DNA of 64,000 bases from a virus. Position numbers and translations under genes: made by a program. Below, piece after piece: positions 48,108 to 57,367 of the stretch (the first letter of the stretch is position 1; every line of letters starts with the position of its first letter). Location: positions 62,001-126,000 of IMG/VR virus record IMGVR_UViG_3300021962_008382; one strand, 5' to 3'. The notes under the pieces are model-generated. The model had not been told where the DNA came from, did no database searches, and saw only the letters and a list, made by a program, of their open reading frames with translations.

Positions 48108-50699
48108 TTAATAAGTGAATACGGATTTTATTGATATTGATTGATTTTCAGTGGGTGTAAATGCAAGGCGATTATCTATATAAATTATCTTGCCAGAATA
48201 TTTATCAACATCTGGAGTAGTTATATCAGTAGCGAACACCGTATTACCTAAGTAAGTAAACGTATCGTTAGCTGCTGGGGCTTTATCTTCTAACGGTGTA
48301 AGCAGCATAGCATTATTTTCTGAGGTAATAATTTTAAATGTTGCACCATCGGACACTCTGCTTATAATTGCATCTTCCGTGAATACAGATGTGTTAACGT
48401 TACCAGAAACTAACCAGCAAGCTGAGCCGGTAATGTTATTAAAAAATCCAGTATCGCCGTAGCGACGCATATCTTTAATAAGACCAATTTGTCGAAAATC
48501 GTTCGTTACAACTAAACCCTGATTTTTATCAGTACCTATTGTTGTATAGAAAGCAAGCGATCTCGCGTGGAGTTCTGATACTGGATCTCTACCGTGACCG
48601 TAGTATGGGGCAATTATAGGTCTTGCCGCAGCGCCTGCACCTGTAGTATTAGAGGTAATAACTACATCTGCTTCAGTGTAGTTTTGCCCTTCAGTCAGTA
48701 CATTTATTTTAGTTACCCTTCCGTTGATTACTGTTGCATTTGCGGTACATCCCGTACCATTACCATTCACTGTAACAGTTACGTTACCCGGGTAGTTATA
48801 TCCTTGTGATACAACTTTAATAGCATGAATAGCACCCGGTACGGCTAATATTTCGCTCGTTGCTTGTACGGAATCAACATCACCTTCAACAAAGGATACC
48901 TCGAATTCAGCGTTATCACCATCCCCTTCTGCAGTTACTGATGCGTAAGTATAACCTATACCACCATCTTGTATCTGAAAATTAACTATTTTACCCCCAT
49001 CAACAACAGGGTAAATAATAGCTTCTGATTTTTCTCCTCTCAACACCGCTGTTGCGTTAGAGCCAGCTCCGGTGATGGTAACGTTTGGTATACGATTGTA
49101 TCCTGAGCCGTACTTTAAAGTGGCTGTTGCGGTTGCTCTAAACCCAGCATACGCTAAGTTAGCTGTTCCGAATGTCTGAGTACCTGTAGTATGTGTTGGC
49201 GGGGTTGCATTAGCAGTTCCCCCTGCTGTGCAGGTGTACAACCTTGTGTTGTAATATACCTGTGTGTTTATATCTAAGTTAGCATTAGCTACCCAACCGC
49301 TTCCTATCACAACTGTAGGTGCAGTAGTAAAATCTTTACCGCTGCTAACCATTACAACTCTGCCTACAGAATTACCATTCAACGTAGTAATAGCAGATGC
49401 CCCGGTACCTCCTCCCCCTGATATAGTAACATTAGGAGCATCAAGATACCCCGATCCACCTTCGCTTAGAGTAATATAACTAACAGCCCCGTTTAAATCT
49501 TTAAGTGTATCGATAGTACCAGCAGCTGTAACGTTAGCATTAGCAGTGAATGTTGTAGCTCTGTATTTTAATCCTACGGTTCCATTGCTTGTTGTACCAC
49601 GAGTATGTACGGGGCCAGATGCACCTGATATGCCAGATTTTACAACTTCGTAAATGTTGTTTTGAAAATTTAAATACTGACCTGTAAAGTATGTATTTGA
49701 TGATAACCAGTTTGTTGTACCTGAAATAGGGGGTTCTATAGTTACTGTAGTATTACCAGAGTAATACCCACTACCAGCATTCTCGACAACGGCTTGAATA
49801 ATAACACATGGATTATCTTCCTGATAACCATCACCTACAACTACCAGGGAAGCATATGTATAGTTATCCCCGGAATTAATTATATTAATTTTTCTAATTT
49901 CCCCGCTAGAATAAAATTGATCGCTAAGCGATGTTTTAACCGGCATTTTTGTTGCGGATAAAAACTTACTCTGTAAGGACAGGGGAATCGTACCTATAAA
50001 TTTCCATTTGTACCCGTCGCTGAGTGTAAACGGTTCAGGTTGAGTGGAGATAGGCTTAACTGTTGACAGTGAATCATTGTTGTTGTTTAGACATTTGTAG
50101 ATATGATAATCTTCAGTTAATACATAGAAGTTTGCGTCTTGTATAGTATTAGCGCCAGAGTAAGAATACCCTAAAACCGCGTTAGCTAGAGCACCGGACC
50201 CGTAAGTATCTGTTATGTTAATACTAATATTAGCAACATTATTTGTATAACCATATCCATTATTAAGCATCGTTATCGCAGTTATCACACCGTCTGTAAT
50301 CGTAAGATTAGCAGTCGCACCTATACCGTTGCCCCCGGTAATAGATATAGCAGTATTAGCGCTATAATTTGATCCACCGTTTATTAAATTAATACCTATA
50401 ATTTGATCTGAGCATTGATCATCATACATATCATAAACAGTATTAGCGGTCCAATTAACCCGGTCAACGACATAGCTAACATCCCCCGGTTGCACCTGCT
50501 TTACTGAAACTATTCTTCGGCGAACGTATTGTTCGTATGAAGGTGAATCAACCGGGGTAGGGGGATTATCTGGATCATCCCACTCAACTACTTGACCAAT
50601 AAAATAGAAGTACTTACCTGCTCTCGAGGTAACTTCGTCATAAACAGCATCTGCTACTGTTGTAAATAGCAGTGGTTTAGTTAGAGTGGTAGATGACAT
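48108..50699 (-). CDS. gp8: Baseplate wedge protein gp8, enlarged with repeats
   Basis: An 863-residue relative of T4 gp8 (334). Conserved parts are YVLTEDYHIYKCLNNNN, PEPFTLSDGYKWKFIGTIPLSLQSKFLSATKMPV, and the C-terminal GKIIYIDNRLAFTPTENQSISIKSVFTY, matching T4 GDGYVWEYLFEIPP and GEMIYMENRPP...ILFTF. Between and before them are about nine beta units of the form GSGYxxxPNVTIxGGGGTGA (for example GSGYLDAPNVTISGGGGTG and GSGYNRIPNVTITGAGSNA), accounting for the extra 500 residues. In T4, gp8 dimers join the wedge gp6/gp7/gp10. The insertion is probably an exposed, decorative domain series. Confidence 0.85.
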   Translation of the reverse strand: MSSTTLTKPLLFTTVADAVYDEVTSRAGKYFYFIGQVVEWDDPDNPPTPVDSPSYEQYVRRRIVSVKQVQPGDVSYVVDRVNWTANTVYDMYDDQCSDQIIGINLINGGSNYSANTAISITGGNGIGATANLTITDGVITAITMLNNGYGYTNNVANISINITDTYGSGALANAVLGYSYSGANTIQDANFYVLTEDYHIYKCLNNNNDSLSTVKPISTQPEPFTLSDGYKWKFIGTIPLSLQSKFLSATKMPVKTSLSDQFYSSGEIRKINIINSGDNYTYASLVVVGDGYQEDNPCVIIQAVVENAGSGYYSGNTTVTIEPPISGTTNWLSSNTYFTGQYLNFQNNIYEVVKSGISGASGPVHTRGTTSNGTVGLKYRATTFTANANVTAAGTIDTLKDLNGAVSYITLSEGGSGYLDAPNVTISGGGGTGASAITTLNGNSVGRVVMVSSGKDFTTAPTVVIGSGWVANANLDINTQVYYNTRLYTCTAGGTANATPPTHTTGTQTFGTANLAYAGFRATATATLKYGSGYNRIPNVTITGAGSNATAVLRGEKSEAIIYPVVDGGKIVNFQIQDGGIGYTYASVTAEGDGDNAEFEVSFVEGDVDSVQATSEILAVPGAIHAIKVVSQGYNYPGNVTVTVNGNGTGCTANATVINGRVTKINVLTEGQNYTEADVVITSNTTGAGAAARPIIAPYYGHGRDPVSELHARSLAFYTTIGTDKNQGLVVTNDFRQIGLIKDMRRYGDTGFFNNITGSACWLVSGNVNTSVFTEDAIISRVSDGATFKIITSENNAMLLTPLEDKAPAANDTFTYLGNTVFATDITTPDVDKYSGKIIYIDNRLAFTPTENQSISIKSVFTY

Positions 50700-50700
50700 G

Positions 50701-51165
50701 TTATACTATCGAGATCGTCCAGGTAATCGTAATAGCATCACTTGCAGATTTATTAATTACGGGGAACACAGTTCTACACAACATTGAACCCGTGGTACCA
50801 TTGTTAAAAATGCCAGCCTCAGCAAGCGCACCTGTACCTGTACCTGCAGGATAAGATGCAGAATACGAAATAGTATTTGATGATGGGGAACCACCCGCAA
50901 CCGTTAGTGCCACTCTAGCAAGCTCAGTTTCTAGAGTTGTATTGCCAACTACAGGTGATGTATTACCAGTTCCTACTGCCATATGGCTCATAACAGCAGC
51001 GGTATTACCTGCTAGGCGAGCGGCAATTACCGACTTACCTGCAGTAACCACAAGATTCTTGTGATGGTACTCTTCTCTCGCACCATCAACTTCTGATGTC
51101 TTTACAACAATTAAATCGCCAACAACTTTTAGATTGTTGGAAATATCTTCATTAAAGGTTAGCAT
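50701..51165 (-). CDS. Small beta-rich baseplate or fibre-associated protein
   Basis: A 154-residue protein: NNLKVVGDLIVVKTSEVDGAREEYHHKNLVVTAGKSVIAARLAG, then MSHMAVGTGNTSPVVGNTTLETELARVALT, and GALAEAGIFNNGTTGSMLCRTVFPVINKSASDAITITWTISI. This arrangement is a common stand-alone virion protein in many tailed phages, often near the baseplate. The function is not established. It has an exact late promoter and starts the gp8 to DUF4815-like transcript. Confidence 0.65.
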   Translation of the reverse strand: MLTFNEDISNNLKVVGDLIVVKTSEVDGAREEYHHKNLVVTAGKSVIAARLAGNTAAVMSHMAVGTGNTSPVVGNTTLETELARVALTVAGGSPSSNTISYSASYPAGTGTGALAEAGIFNNGTTGSMLCRTVFPVINKSASDAITITWTISIV

Positions 51166-51190
51166 TAGTTTCTCCTACGGGATATTCTAT

Positions 51191-51198
51191 TATTTATA
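51191..51198 (-). promoter_or_regulatory. Late promoter for the gp8 cluster (TATAAATA)
   Basis: Exact TATAAATA on the minus strand 25 bases upstream of the ATG at 51165, with GGAG-type ribosome site in between. It drives the small protein, gp8 and the 2035-residue protein. Confidence 0.75.
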
Positions 51199-51203
51199 AT
51201 AAA

Positions 51204-52880
51204 CTACGATACAGTTATATCTATTTCATCGCTGAAAGATATAAAGCTTGCACTTAGATTTTCAACATAGTCTTCTAAGAAATACTCTGAAGCATACGGT
51301 GCTTCAGTTGTAATGAAATTTAACGATATATCCAACGATAACGAATCAGTAATAGAAATATTGCTTTCTATATTACTAGAGATTTCTAAAACATGAAAAT
51401 CGGATACGGTTGTGTTACTGGCTTGAACTGCCCCGTACAGATAGGTAAAGTTATCATTTGGTGTAGTATTGTCCGATAAGATCTTAGACATACTATATTG
51501 AAGAGAGTCAACAGCAGAATAAGAGTCTGTAAGTATACTTCTTAAGAAGTTAACAGTTGACGCTATTTCAGTAATAACGTTGAAATTAGATTCAAGGACT
51601 AACTCACCAAACATTCGTGTACCTGCAGGATGAATAATATCCATCACTGCTTTTTTGTATTTTTCTAACCGTTCGTCTATACGGAGAACATAAGAATACG
51701 GTTGATAATAGGCATCGTCCTCAAGATACATAACATCACTTAAGAAGCCATCTGTAGTATCATAATGACCTGGATAATTAATTACTGAGCCAAGCTCTAC
51801 GAATATGGAAGCGTCAGATAATGAGCCAAGAGATGTTGATCCTAGATCTGATATGGCTGTAGAAGTTACAAAGTCTCTTAATAAAGTACCAGTAAAATCT
51901 TCAGCGAAATAACTTAGAGCATAATTACCTTCTAGTGATACTGTACCACGATCTACAAAACCTCTAGTGCTATCTGTAATAGTAGCTGCACCACCAATGA
52001 AGGTAAAGGTTGTAGATGCGGGCGCACGCGTAGAAGAGGTAAAGAAATTATAAAAATCACTAGTGTATCCTATACCAGAACTTACTAGCTGTACGTTTAC
52101 AATACCCCCACCAGTAGATATTTTAGTTACTTTAATTCTTGTGGTATTACCTGCACCGGCTTCTAAAGTAAAAACATCGCCCACTCTGAAGCCTGTCCCG
52201 GGGTTTGAAATTGTAAACTTATTAGGTACAGCGATTACAATCCCTTTATAATTAGGGGCTTCAACTCTATCCCCTACATTAATTGGAACGTTCTGTCTAT
52301 TATCAATAAAAAATTCAAATATATCTTCACTTATACCGGCAAGAGAAGAGCATATATCTTTTTCTTGAACAAATAAAGTATACTGAGATGTATCCGATGT
52401 AATTAGTACGTTTTTATCTAAGATTGTATCAGGATTACCGTATACAGTTTGGAGAAAAATTGAACTTCTTTGAATCCATTTGCCGTCAGATGCTCTAAGT
52501 ATTTGATTAGACGGGTAATAAACTTCTACCTCTTTATCAAATAATAATCTAAAAAGTAAATGAAAACCTTTTTCGGTACCTTTACTTGTATACAGATCTT
52601 TTATTTTTTTAACTAAAACTTTCTTATCTAAGGAGGCAATTCTAGGTATATCGTCGCAGTACTGTCTTTGAAAATTCTCTATAAAGCTAGTTATAGTTCT
52701 ATCAACATCATTATATGAAAGAGCGTTTTGTAAAACTTCTTGTGCACCGCTATCTTGCTCTAAAAACTTATAGTATGCTTCTACGAAAGCAACAAATGTA
52801 GGAAAGTCGCTCTGTACAAACTCAGGTACTTGATTGCTAACTATCGCTGATAGTTTTTCTGTTATTCTAGTCGTGGTCAT
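51204..52880 (-). CDS. Baseplate wedge/structural protein, gp7-like position
   Basis: A 558-residue protein. The first 150 residues (VQSDFPTFVAFVEAYYKFLEQDSGAQ, LVKKIKDLYTSKGTEKGFHLLFRLLFDKEVEVYYPSNQILRASDGKW) are a conserved domain in marine T4-like baseplate regions. The middle is beta-rich (PGTGFRVGDVFTLEAGAG, SSGIGYTSDF), and a helical segment (LEKYKKAVMDIIHPAGTRMFGELVLESN) follows. It lies between gp6 and gp8, the T4 place of gene 7 (1032 residues), so a gp7-like wedge role is the best inference. Sequence identity to T4 gp7 cannot be judged by eye. It overlaps the gp6 stop by four bases. Confidence 0.65.
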   Translation of the reverse strand: MTTTRITEKLSAIVSNQVPEFVQSDFPTFVAFVEAYYKFLEQDSGAQEVLQNALSYNDVDRTITSFIENFQRQYCDDIPRIASLDKKVLVKKIKDLYTSKGTEKGFHLLFRLLFDKEVEVYYPSNQILRASDGKWIQRSSIFLQTVYGNPDTILDKNVLITSDTSQYTLFVQEKDICSSLAGISEDIFEFFIDNRQNVPINVGDRVEAPNYKGIVIAVPNKFTISNPGTGFRVGDVFTLEAGAGNTTRIKVTKISTGGGIVNVQLVSSGIGYTSDFYNFFTSSTRAPASTTFTFIGGAATITDSTRGFVDRGTVSLEGNYALSYFAEDFTGTLLRDFVTSTAISDLGSTSLGSLSDASIFVELGSVINYPGHYDTTDGFLSDVMYLEDDAYYQPYSYVLRIDERLEKYKKAVMDIIHPAGTRMFGELVLESNFNVITEIASTVNFLRSILTDSYSAVDSLQYSMSKILSDNTTPNDNFTYLYGAVQASNTTVSDFHVLEISSNIESNISITDSLSLDISLNFITTEAPYASEYFLEDYVENLSASFISFSDEIDITVS

Positions 52881-54721
52881 GAAATAGCAGTAATGTTAAT
52901 AGTTAGACCGGCAGTTCTATTAGCTGGGATACTCTTTGTACTATTATCATAAGTTACGATTTGATTACGAGTAGCGATAATATTATAACTATCTTTCTGA
53001 AGATCTACGTTAAATCTTACATCAAATTGACCGGCTGGATAACCTATAGGTATAATATCATTTATAACAATTTCACCCAGTCTATAATTGATTGTACCTA
53101 CAGCACCAAGATCTACATCTGTAAGGAAGTTATATAATCGAAGAGTACCGGTGCCATTAAGATCTGGCGGCATTGAGTCTGGCAGGTCTCTTATAATTAC
53201 CCCAACACTTTCGCCCAGATAAGATACGTAGAATAGAGTTGACGTGAGCGTACCAGGTTGTAGTTTGTTACTGAATTTAAGTTTAGAATCACTTAGGTAG
53301 GAGTTGGAAACGTTGAGAACTGGTTGTATTCTTTTTTGTAACTCTATTTGAGCAACTGCACTAATTATTGATGTATTAACAGCCAAAACTTTATTAATAA
53401 GCTGAGAATAGTAGAACGGTGTTTCAAACTCTTGAAGTGTATTTGTAAAATAATTTATTACAGCTGTATTTACTAAGCTACTTATCTGAGCAGCTGTTGA
53501 TGTTGTTCTATTCTTGTTATAAGAAACATCGACGGTCAAACCAACGTACGTGTAATCTGGATCTACAAATTCTGGAAATACTGTAAGAACTTGTCTTTCT
53601 TTTAATAAGGTATTTTTAATAGACTGCTTAGTAGCTTCATTAATTACATACCCTTCGTACGGTTTAAGAGATATAAAAACTTTGCCGTAAATAGGAGGGT
53701 CGTTATCTTCACCGCCCCAGACCGATACAGCTTCTACCTGCGGATAAGAGGCTTTAATTATCGAAGAATAGTCATTTTTAGTTACAGCTCTATCCATAGA
53801 CAGATAGGCTCTTGGTGCATTAAACTTAATCGAGGTAATGCTCTCTTTAGCAGATCCGTTAGTAGAATTGCTTACAGTTGTAATAGCGATATCGTTTGAT
53901 CCCCCTATCGCACCACCTGACTGAAACGTCTGGGCAATATTACCTGATACATTAGTTTCTGCACCAACTGAAACTAGATATTTAATTGTTATAATATTAC
54001 CCGCAGTTAGTTTCTTACCTATTATTCCATCACCAAAATAAATCTGATACTTACCTAATGGGTTTTCTTCTAGGAAATATACCGTTGAAGCGCTATCTAC
54101 ATCTACGATTGTATTTGAATTAGTATACGTGGTAGTTGTAGTATCTGAAGTAGAAGTCTGTACGGTAACTAACATTGTAGTTGTATCGACGTCAACGTTA
54201 GGTATTTCATACTTCTCGTCTGGACCCGGCGCAACGACCGTAAAGGAATACTGAAGTAACGTTCCCTGCTTAACAGTAATATTATCAAACAAATAAACCC
54301 CGTTTGATGGGGTTATTGTATACGCTTGAGTTGTTAAGAATGTATATTGCGAGCTATTAATCGTCGTAGTAAACGGTGAGTAGATAGGTAATGTTAAAGA
54401 TGTAGGTAGGTTAACTGGATTATTAACTGTGACGTCTAGAACGGCAGTTGAGCCTACGATTGATCTAGGTGTATACCCGAGATGCTTAGCTATTGAAACA
54501 GCAGATGATCTTTTAACAGCTGAATCTAAAAACATCTCATTAACTAACATATTAGCTAAGTATGCGTTATAATGAGTATTATAAGCAAGCAGATCGATAA
54601 GAACCGATAGACCAGACCCTTCAAAATCGTAATCTGTAAATTCATTTTGAGCATTCAGAAATGTCTTTAAATTAGTTTTGATTGTATCAAAATCTAACTC
54701 TGTAATTCTCAGATTAGCCAT
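52877..54721 (-). CDS. gp6: Baseplate wedge protein gp6
   Basis: A 614-residue wedge protein, close to T4 gp6 (660). The N-terminus ELDFDTIKTNLKTFLNAQNEFTDYDFEGSGLSVLIDLLAYNTHYNAYLANMLVNEMFLDSA is a strong gp6 signature, and the gpJ-like core continues with APRAYLSMDRAVTKNDYSSIIKASYPQVEAVSVWGGEDNDPP. Gp6 dimers form the iris ring around the hub that opens on contraction. The C-terminal third is more divergent. It abuts gp25 directly. Confidence 0.95.
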   Translation of the reverse strand: MANLRITELDFDTIKTNLKTFLNAQNEFTDYDFEGSGLSVLIDLLAYNTHYNAYLANMLVNEMFLDSAVKRSSAVSIAKHLGYTPRSIVGSTAVLDVTVNNPVNLPTSLTLPIYSPFTTTINSSQYTFLTTQAYTITPSNGVYLFDNITVKQGTLLQYSFTVVAPGPDEKYEIPNVDVDTTTMLVTVQTSTSDTTTTTYTNSNTIVDVDSASTVYFLEENPLGKYQIYFGDGIIGKKLTAGNIITIKYLVSVGAETNVSGNIAQTFQSGGAIGGSNDIAITTVSNSTNGSAKESITSIKFNAPRAYLSMDRAVTKNDYSSIIKASYPQVEAVSVWGGEDNDPPIYGKVFISLKPYEGYVINEATKQSIKNTLLKERQVLTVFPEFVDPDYTYVGLTVDVSYNKNRTTSTAAQISSLVNTAVINYFTNTLQEFETPFYYSQLINKVLAVNTSIISAVAQIELQKRIQPVLNVSNSYLSDSKLKFSNKLQPGTLTSTLFYVSYLGESVGVIIRDLPDSMPPDLNGTGTLRLYNFLTDVDLGAVGTINYRLGEIVINDIIPIGYPAGQFDVRFNVDLQKDSYNIIATRNQIVTYDNSTKSIPANRTAGLTINITAIS

Positions 54722-55114
54722 TTATCGGATTCTCGTTAATGCAGTCTTTACGGTTATCGGTCTTTCATTATTTACTGTTCGAAATACTACCTCTACCTCT
54801 ATACCATTTTCATCTACCTGCTCATCTATATTAACTTCTAGAACTATAACTCTAGGTTCGAATTTTGCAAGCACATCGAATATAGTTCTTCTCATAACAG
54901 AAACAGTAATCGGTGAGAAGTTTTCAAAGAGAAGAGAATATATTTGACAACCTATCTCTGGATGAAACGGTCTTTCATAATGCTGAGTCGATATCAAGTT
55001 TCGTACCGACTGTTTTATAGCTTCTTCATCATACTTTAAAACAACATCTCCTGTCGAAGGATGTTGTGTAAAGCTTAATCCTAAATCAGAAAATTGTCTG
55101 GATGATCTTGCCAT
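54722..55114 (-). CDS. gp25: Baseplate wedge protein gp25
   Basis: A 130-residue protein matching T4 gp25 (132) and its type VI secretion relative TssE. It shows YDEEAIKQSVRNLISTQHYERPFHPEIGCQIYSLLFENFSP and the FEPR motif followed by VIVLEVNIDEQ. The EPR motif links gp25 to gp6 and to the first sheath ring, so it helps to start sheath assembly. It lies next to gp6 as in many contractile systems. A CATAAATA promoter variant lies upstream. Confidence 0.95.
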   Translation of the reverse strand: MARSSRQFSDLGLSFTQHPSTGDVVLKYDEEAIKQSVRNLISTQHYERPFHPEIGCQIYSLLFENFSPITVSVMRRTIFDVLAKFEPRVIVLEVNIDEQVDENGIEVEVVFRTVNNERPITVKTALTRIR

Positions 55115-55128
55115 ATGCTTTTCTATAG

Positions 55129-55136
55129 TATTTATG
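55129..55136 (-). promoter_or_regulatory. Possible late promoter variant (CATAAATA) for gp25-gp6
   Basis: CATAAATA on the minus strand 14 bases before the gp25 ATG, overlapping the end of the upstream needle gene. It differs from the late consensus at the first base. Confidence 0.4.
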
Positions 55137-57366
55137 CCAGTTTGGATAGACCATCACTGTGTTTTCTATTGTTCCAGAACGTCATAACTTGCTTTCGATT
55201 GTTTTCCCCTTTATAGGAGATATGAATCCAAGGGGTATTCGAATAGCTGGTATATTCCAATATTAACTGATCGTAGTTTAATACTCGTGCTAGGCGTTTA
55301 GCTATATTAAAATAATCAGATGGTTTATAACCTAAGAATTGAATATCTACACATGAACCGAATGGGTGTTCTGAGTTGATAGAACTTATGTCTTTAGACC
55401 GATAACCAGAAGCTATAATAAGACTAGGGAATAAACTAGCCGCTGGTTCCAAGATATTAAGTGCTACCTGTTGCAGATTATAATAAATCTGACCAGAATT
55501 TTCTGATTGAGGTATTCTGCTTCTAACAAGGGACGCTTTAGCAGATAACATATCAACTGTAAAGCTAGATGACAAGAAGAAGTTACCTGGTAGGGGATTT
55601 TTTGAGAGCAGGGATTCAGATGCAGTAATCAATTTACTCTGCTGGCTTTGTATTGAGGCAGTCTCAATAACTTTAGGCTGCCTTTCAAAGTCAACTATCG
55701 AGGATAGTCCTGAGAGTACAATAAGACTCTTATGATTATCATATTCACCTTCTGCGGCTAAATCTTCCTCTAATCTTAAAGCGTAAGGATCTGCTATTGT
55801 GGGAACAACGGGATCATCAATTTCTACCGGATCAATATCTTTTCTACCATCAAGTACACCAAACTTTGATCTTCCAGCGGTAGCTGCGATAGGGCCCTGA
55901 GGTTTTATCGAGGTACCTACGTTTTCGTTTATTAATGGTGAATCAATATTAAATGTTTGAGCTGCTGTAAAATAAAAATTACCAGCTGTATTACCATACC
56001 TGTCGTTACCAATTTGCTCATGTAAATCAAGTACAGTACGAATGTAGTTGTACACACTATATGTGTACATATAAAAGGACTTAATGTTTAAATTCTCATC
56101 TGCGAGCATATTCAAGTCTTTATTTGAATATAAATTCAACGCAACATTAGCTTCTATATTAACATTGCTGCTAGAAATATTAAACTCTTCTGCTGCTGAA
56201 AGATTAAACTTACCCCCTGCAGCTGCTGATATATCATTATGACAAGTAATGCTTGTATTACCTTCTACTTCAATATTAGCATCGGTACCTACGTAGATAT
56301 TACATCCTCCGTTAACTGAAATATCAGCTTTACCAGAGATAGCAATCTTACCGTTGCGATCAATAATTTCATAAGAAGAACCTGTAGTGCGCTTAGTTAC
56401 TGAGCCACTTGCATCAATTTCGACAAAGGTACCTGATCTATGGTAGATATGAAGTCGTTCAGAACCAGGAGTATCATCCATTTCAATAATATGACCCCTT
56501 TCAGTCTGTATTACTTTATTGAAAGGATACTCACCCACGAATGGAGAAAGAGGTTGACTCCAAGATTCTTCACCAGGTAGTTTAGCACCTTGCATTCTAT
56601 TTAAATTTTTCTTTTGAACTATAGTACCTCTAATATCACCAACAGCTAGCTTATTAACATCAGTTAAGCCTTGGTATTCTTTAGTAGGATAGGTACCTGT
56701 AGGGTCCACAAAGCCTAAAGAGGTGGTTGAGACAATGTTTGTATTTTCTACGTTGTCAGTATTATACGTCTCAGATTTAGAAAGTTCATTATTTACGGTT
56801 TGATCAGAATAATTTTGTGTAGCTGTCTCTACAAGATTATCACGATCTTGCTCTGCTGCTTCTGCTGCGGATGTCTCGACCGCGTCTTTAACTTTTTTTG
56901 GTTTAAATAATCCGGATATAGCCGAGAATAGCGAAGAGACTATAGAAGACTTAACTGAGCTACTTAAACTACCAGCAAGAGCTTCAATATTAAGTATTGA
57001 AGCTTTATCTGTAGGTAACGCGTTAATCAACTCACCTTGCAGCTTATTTGCAAATTTAGATGTGATATCATCAACTAGTTGATTTTGTATCTCGGTTTTA
57101 AGGGTATTAGTTAATTCACTGGATGAAAAGTTACCAGCTACAATGTCTACTGGATTCGAAGTTCCTATTAGATTATTTTTTACATCATTAATTGTCTGGT
57201 TAGTAGACCTATTAACACTCTGTACAAGTTCATTAGAAATTTCTTGCGAAACTTTGCCCGCGATATTATTAGCATTTGTATTATCAAGACCTGTTGCATC
57301 TATAATCGCTTGTGATGCAGATGTCTTAAGCTCTTCGTTTACTTGTGATTGTATATTAGTCGTCAT
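55132..57366 (-). CDS. Tail needle (gp5 C-terminal beta-helix-like) with M15 peptidase domain
   Basis: A 744-residue protein. Residues 1-200 are helical and Ser/Asn-rich. Residues 230-500 have the needle pattern: PFNKVIQTERGHIIEMDDTPGSERLHIYHRSGTFVEIDASGSVTKRT, then short beta repeats (GKADISVNGGCNIYVG, NLYSNKDLNMLADENLNIKS). This matches gp5/VgrG beta-helix spikes. The end is a zinc D,D-carboxypeptidase-type M15 domain: SGYRSK, then SEHPFGSCVD (S665, H667, D674), E704 and WIHIS (H715), giving the full set of metal and catalytic residues. It would cleave peptidoglycan cross-bridges. It follows the gp5-like OB/lysozyme gene by one base. Confidence 0.85.
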   Translation of the reverse strand: MTTNIQSQVNEELKTSASQAIIDATGLDNTNANNIAGKVSQEISNELVQSVNRSTNQTINDVKNNLIGTSNPVDIVAGNFSSSELTNTLKTEIQNQLVDDITSKFANKLQGELINALPTDKASILNIEALAGSLSSSVKSSIVSSLFSAISGLFKPKKVKDAVETSAAEAAEQDRDNLVETATQNYSDQTVNNELSKSETYNTDNVENTNIVSTTSLGFVDPTGTYPTKEYQGLTDVNKLAVGDIRGTIVQKKNLNRMQGAKLPGEESWSQPLSPFVGEYPFNKVIQTERGHIIEMDDTPGSERLHIYHRSGTFVEIDASGSVTKRTTGSSYEIIDRNGKIAISGKADISVNGGCNIYVGTDANIEVEGNTSITCHNDISAAAGGKFNLSAAEEFNISSSNVNIEANVALNLYSNKDLNMLADENLNIKSFYMYTYSVYNYIRTVLDLHEQIGNDRYGNTAGNFYFTAAQTFNIDSPLINENVGTSIKPQGPIAATAGRSKFGVLDGRKDIDPVEIDDPVVPTIADPYALRLEEDLAAEGEYDNHKSLIVLSGLSSIVDFERQPKVIETASIQSQQSKLITASESLLSKNPLPGNFFLSSSFTVDMLSAKASLVRSRIPQSENSGQIYYNLQQVALNILEPAASLFPSLIIASGYRSKDISSINSEHPFGSCVDIQFLGYKPSDYFNIAKRLARVLNYDQLILEYTSYSNTPWIHISYKGENNRKQVMTFWNNRKHSDGLSKLA

Positions 57367-57367
57367 G

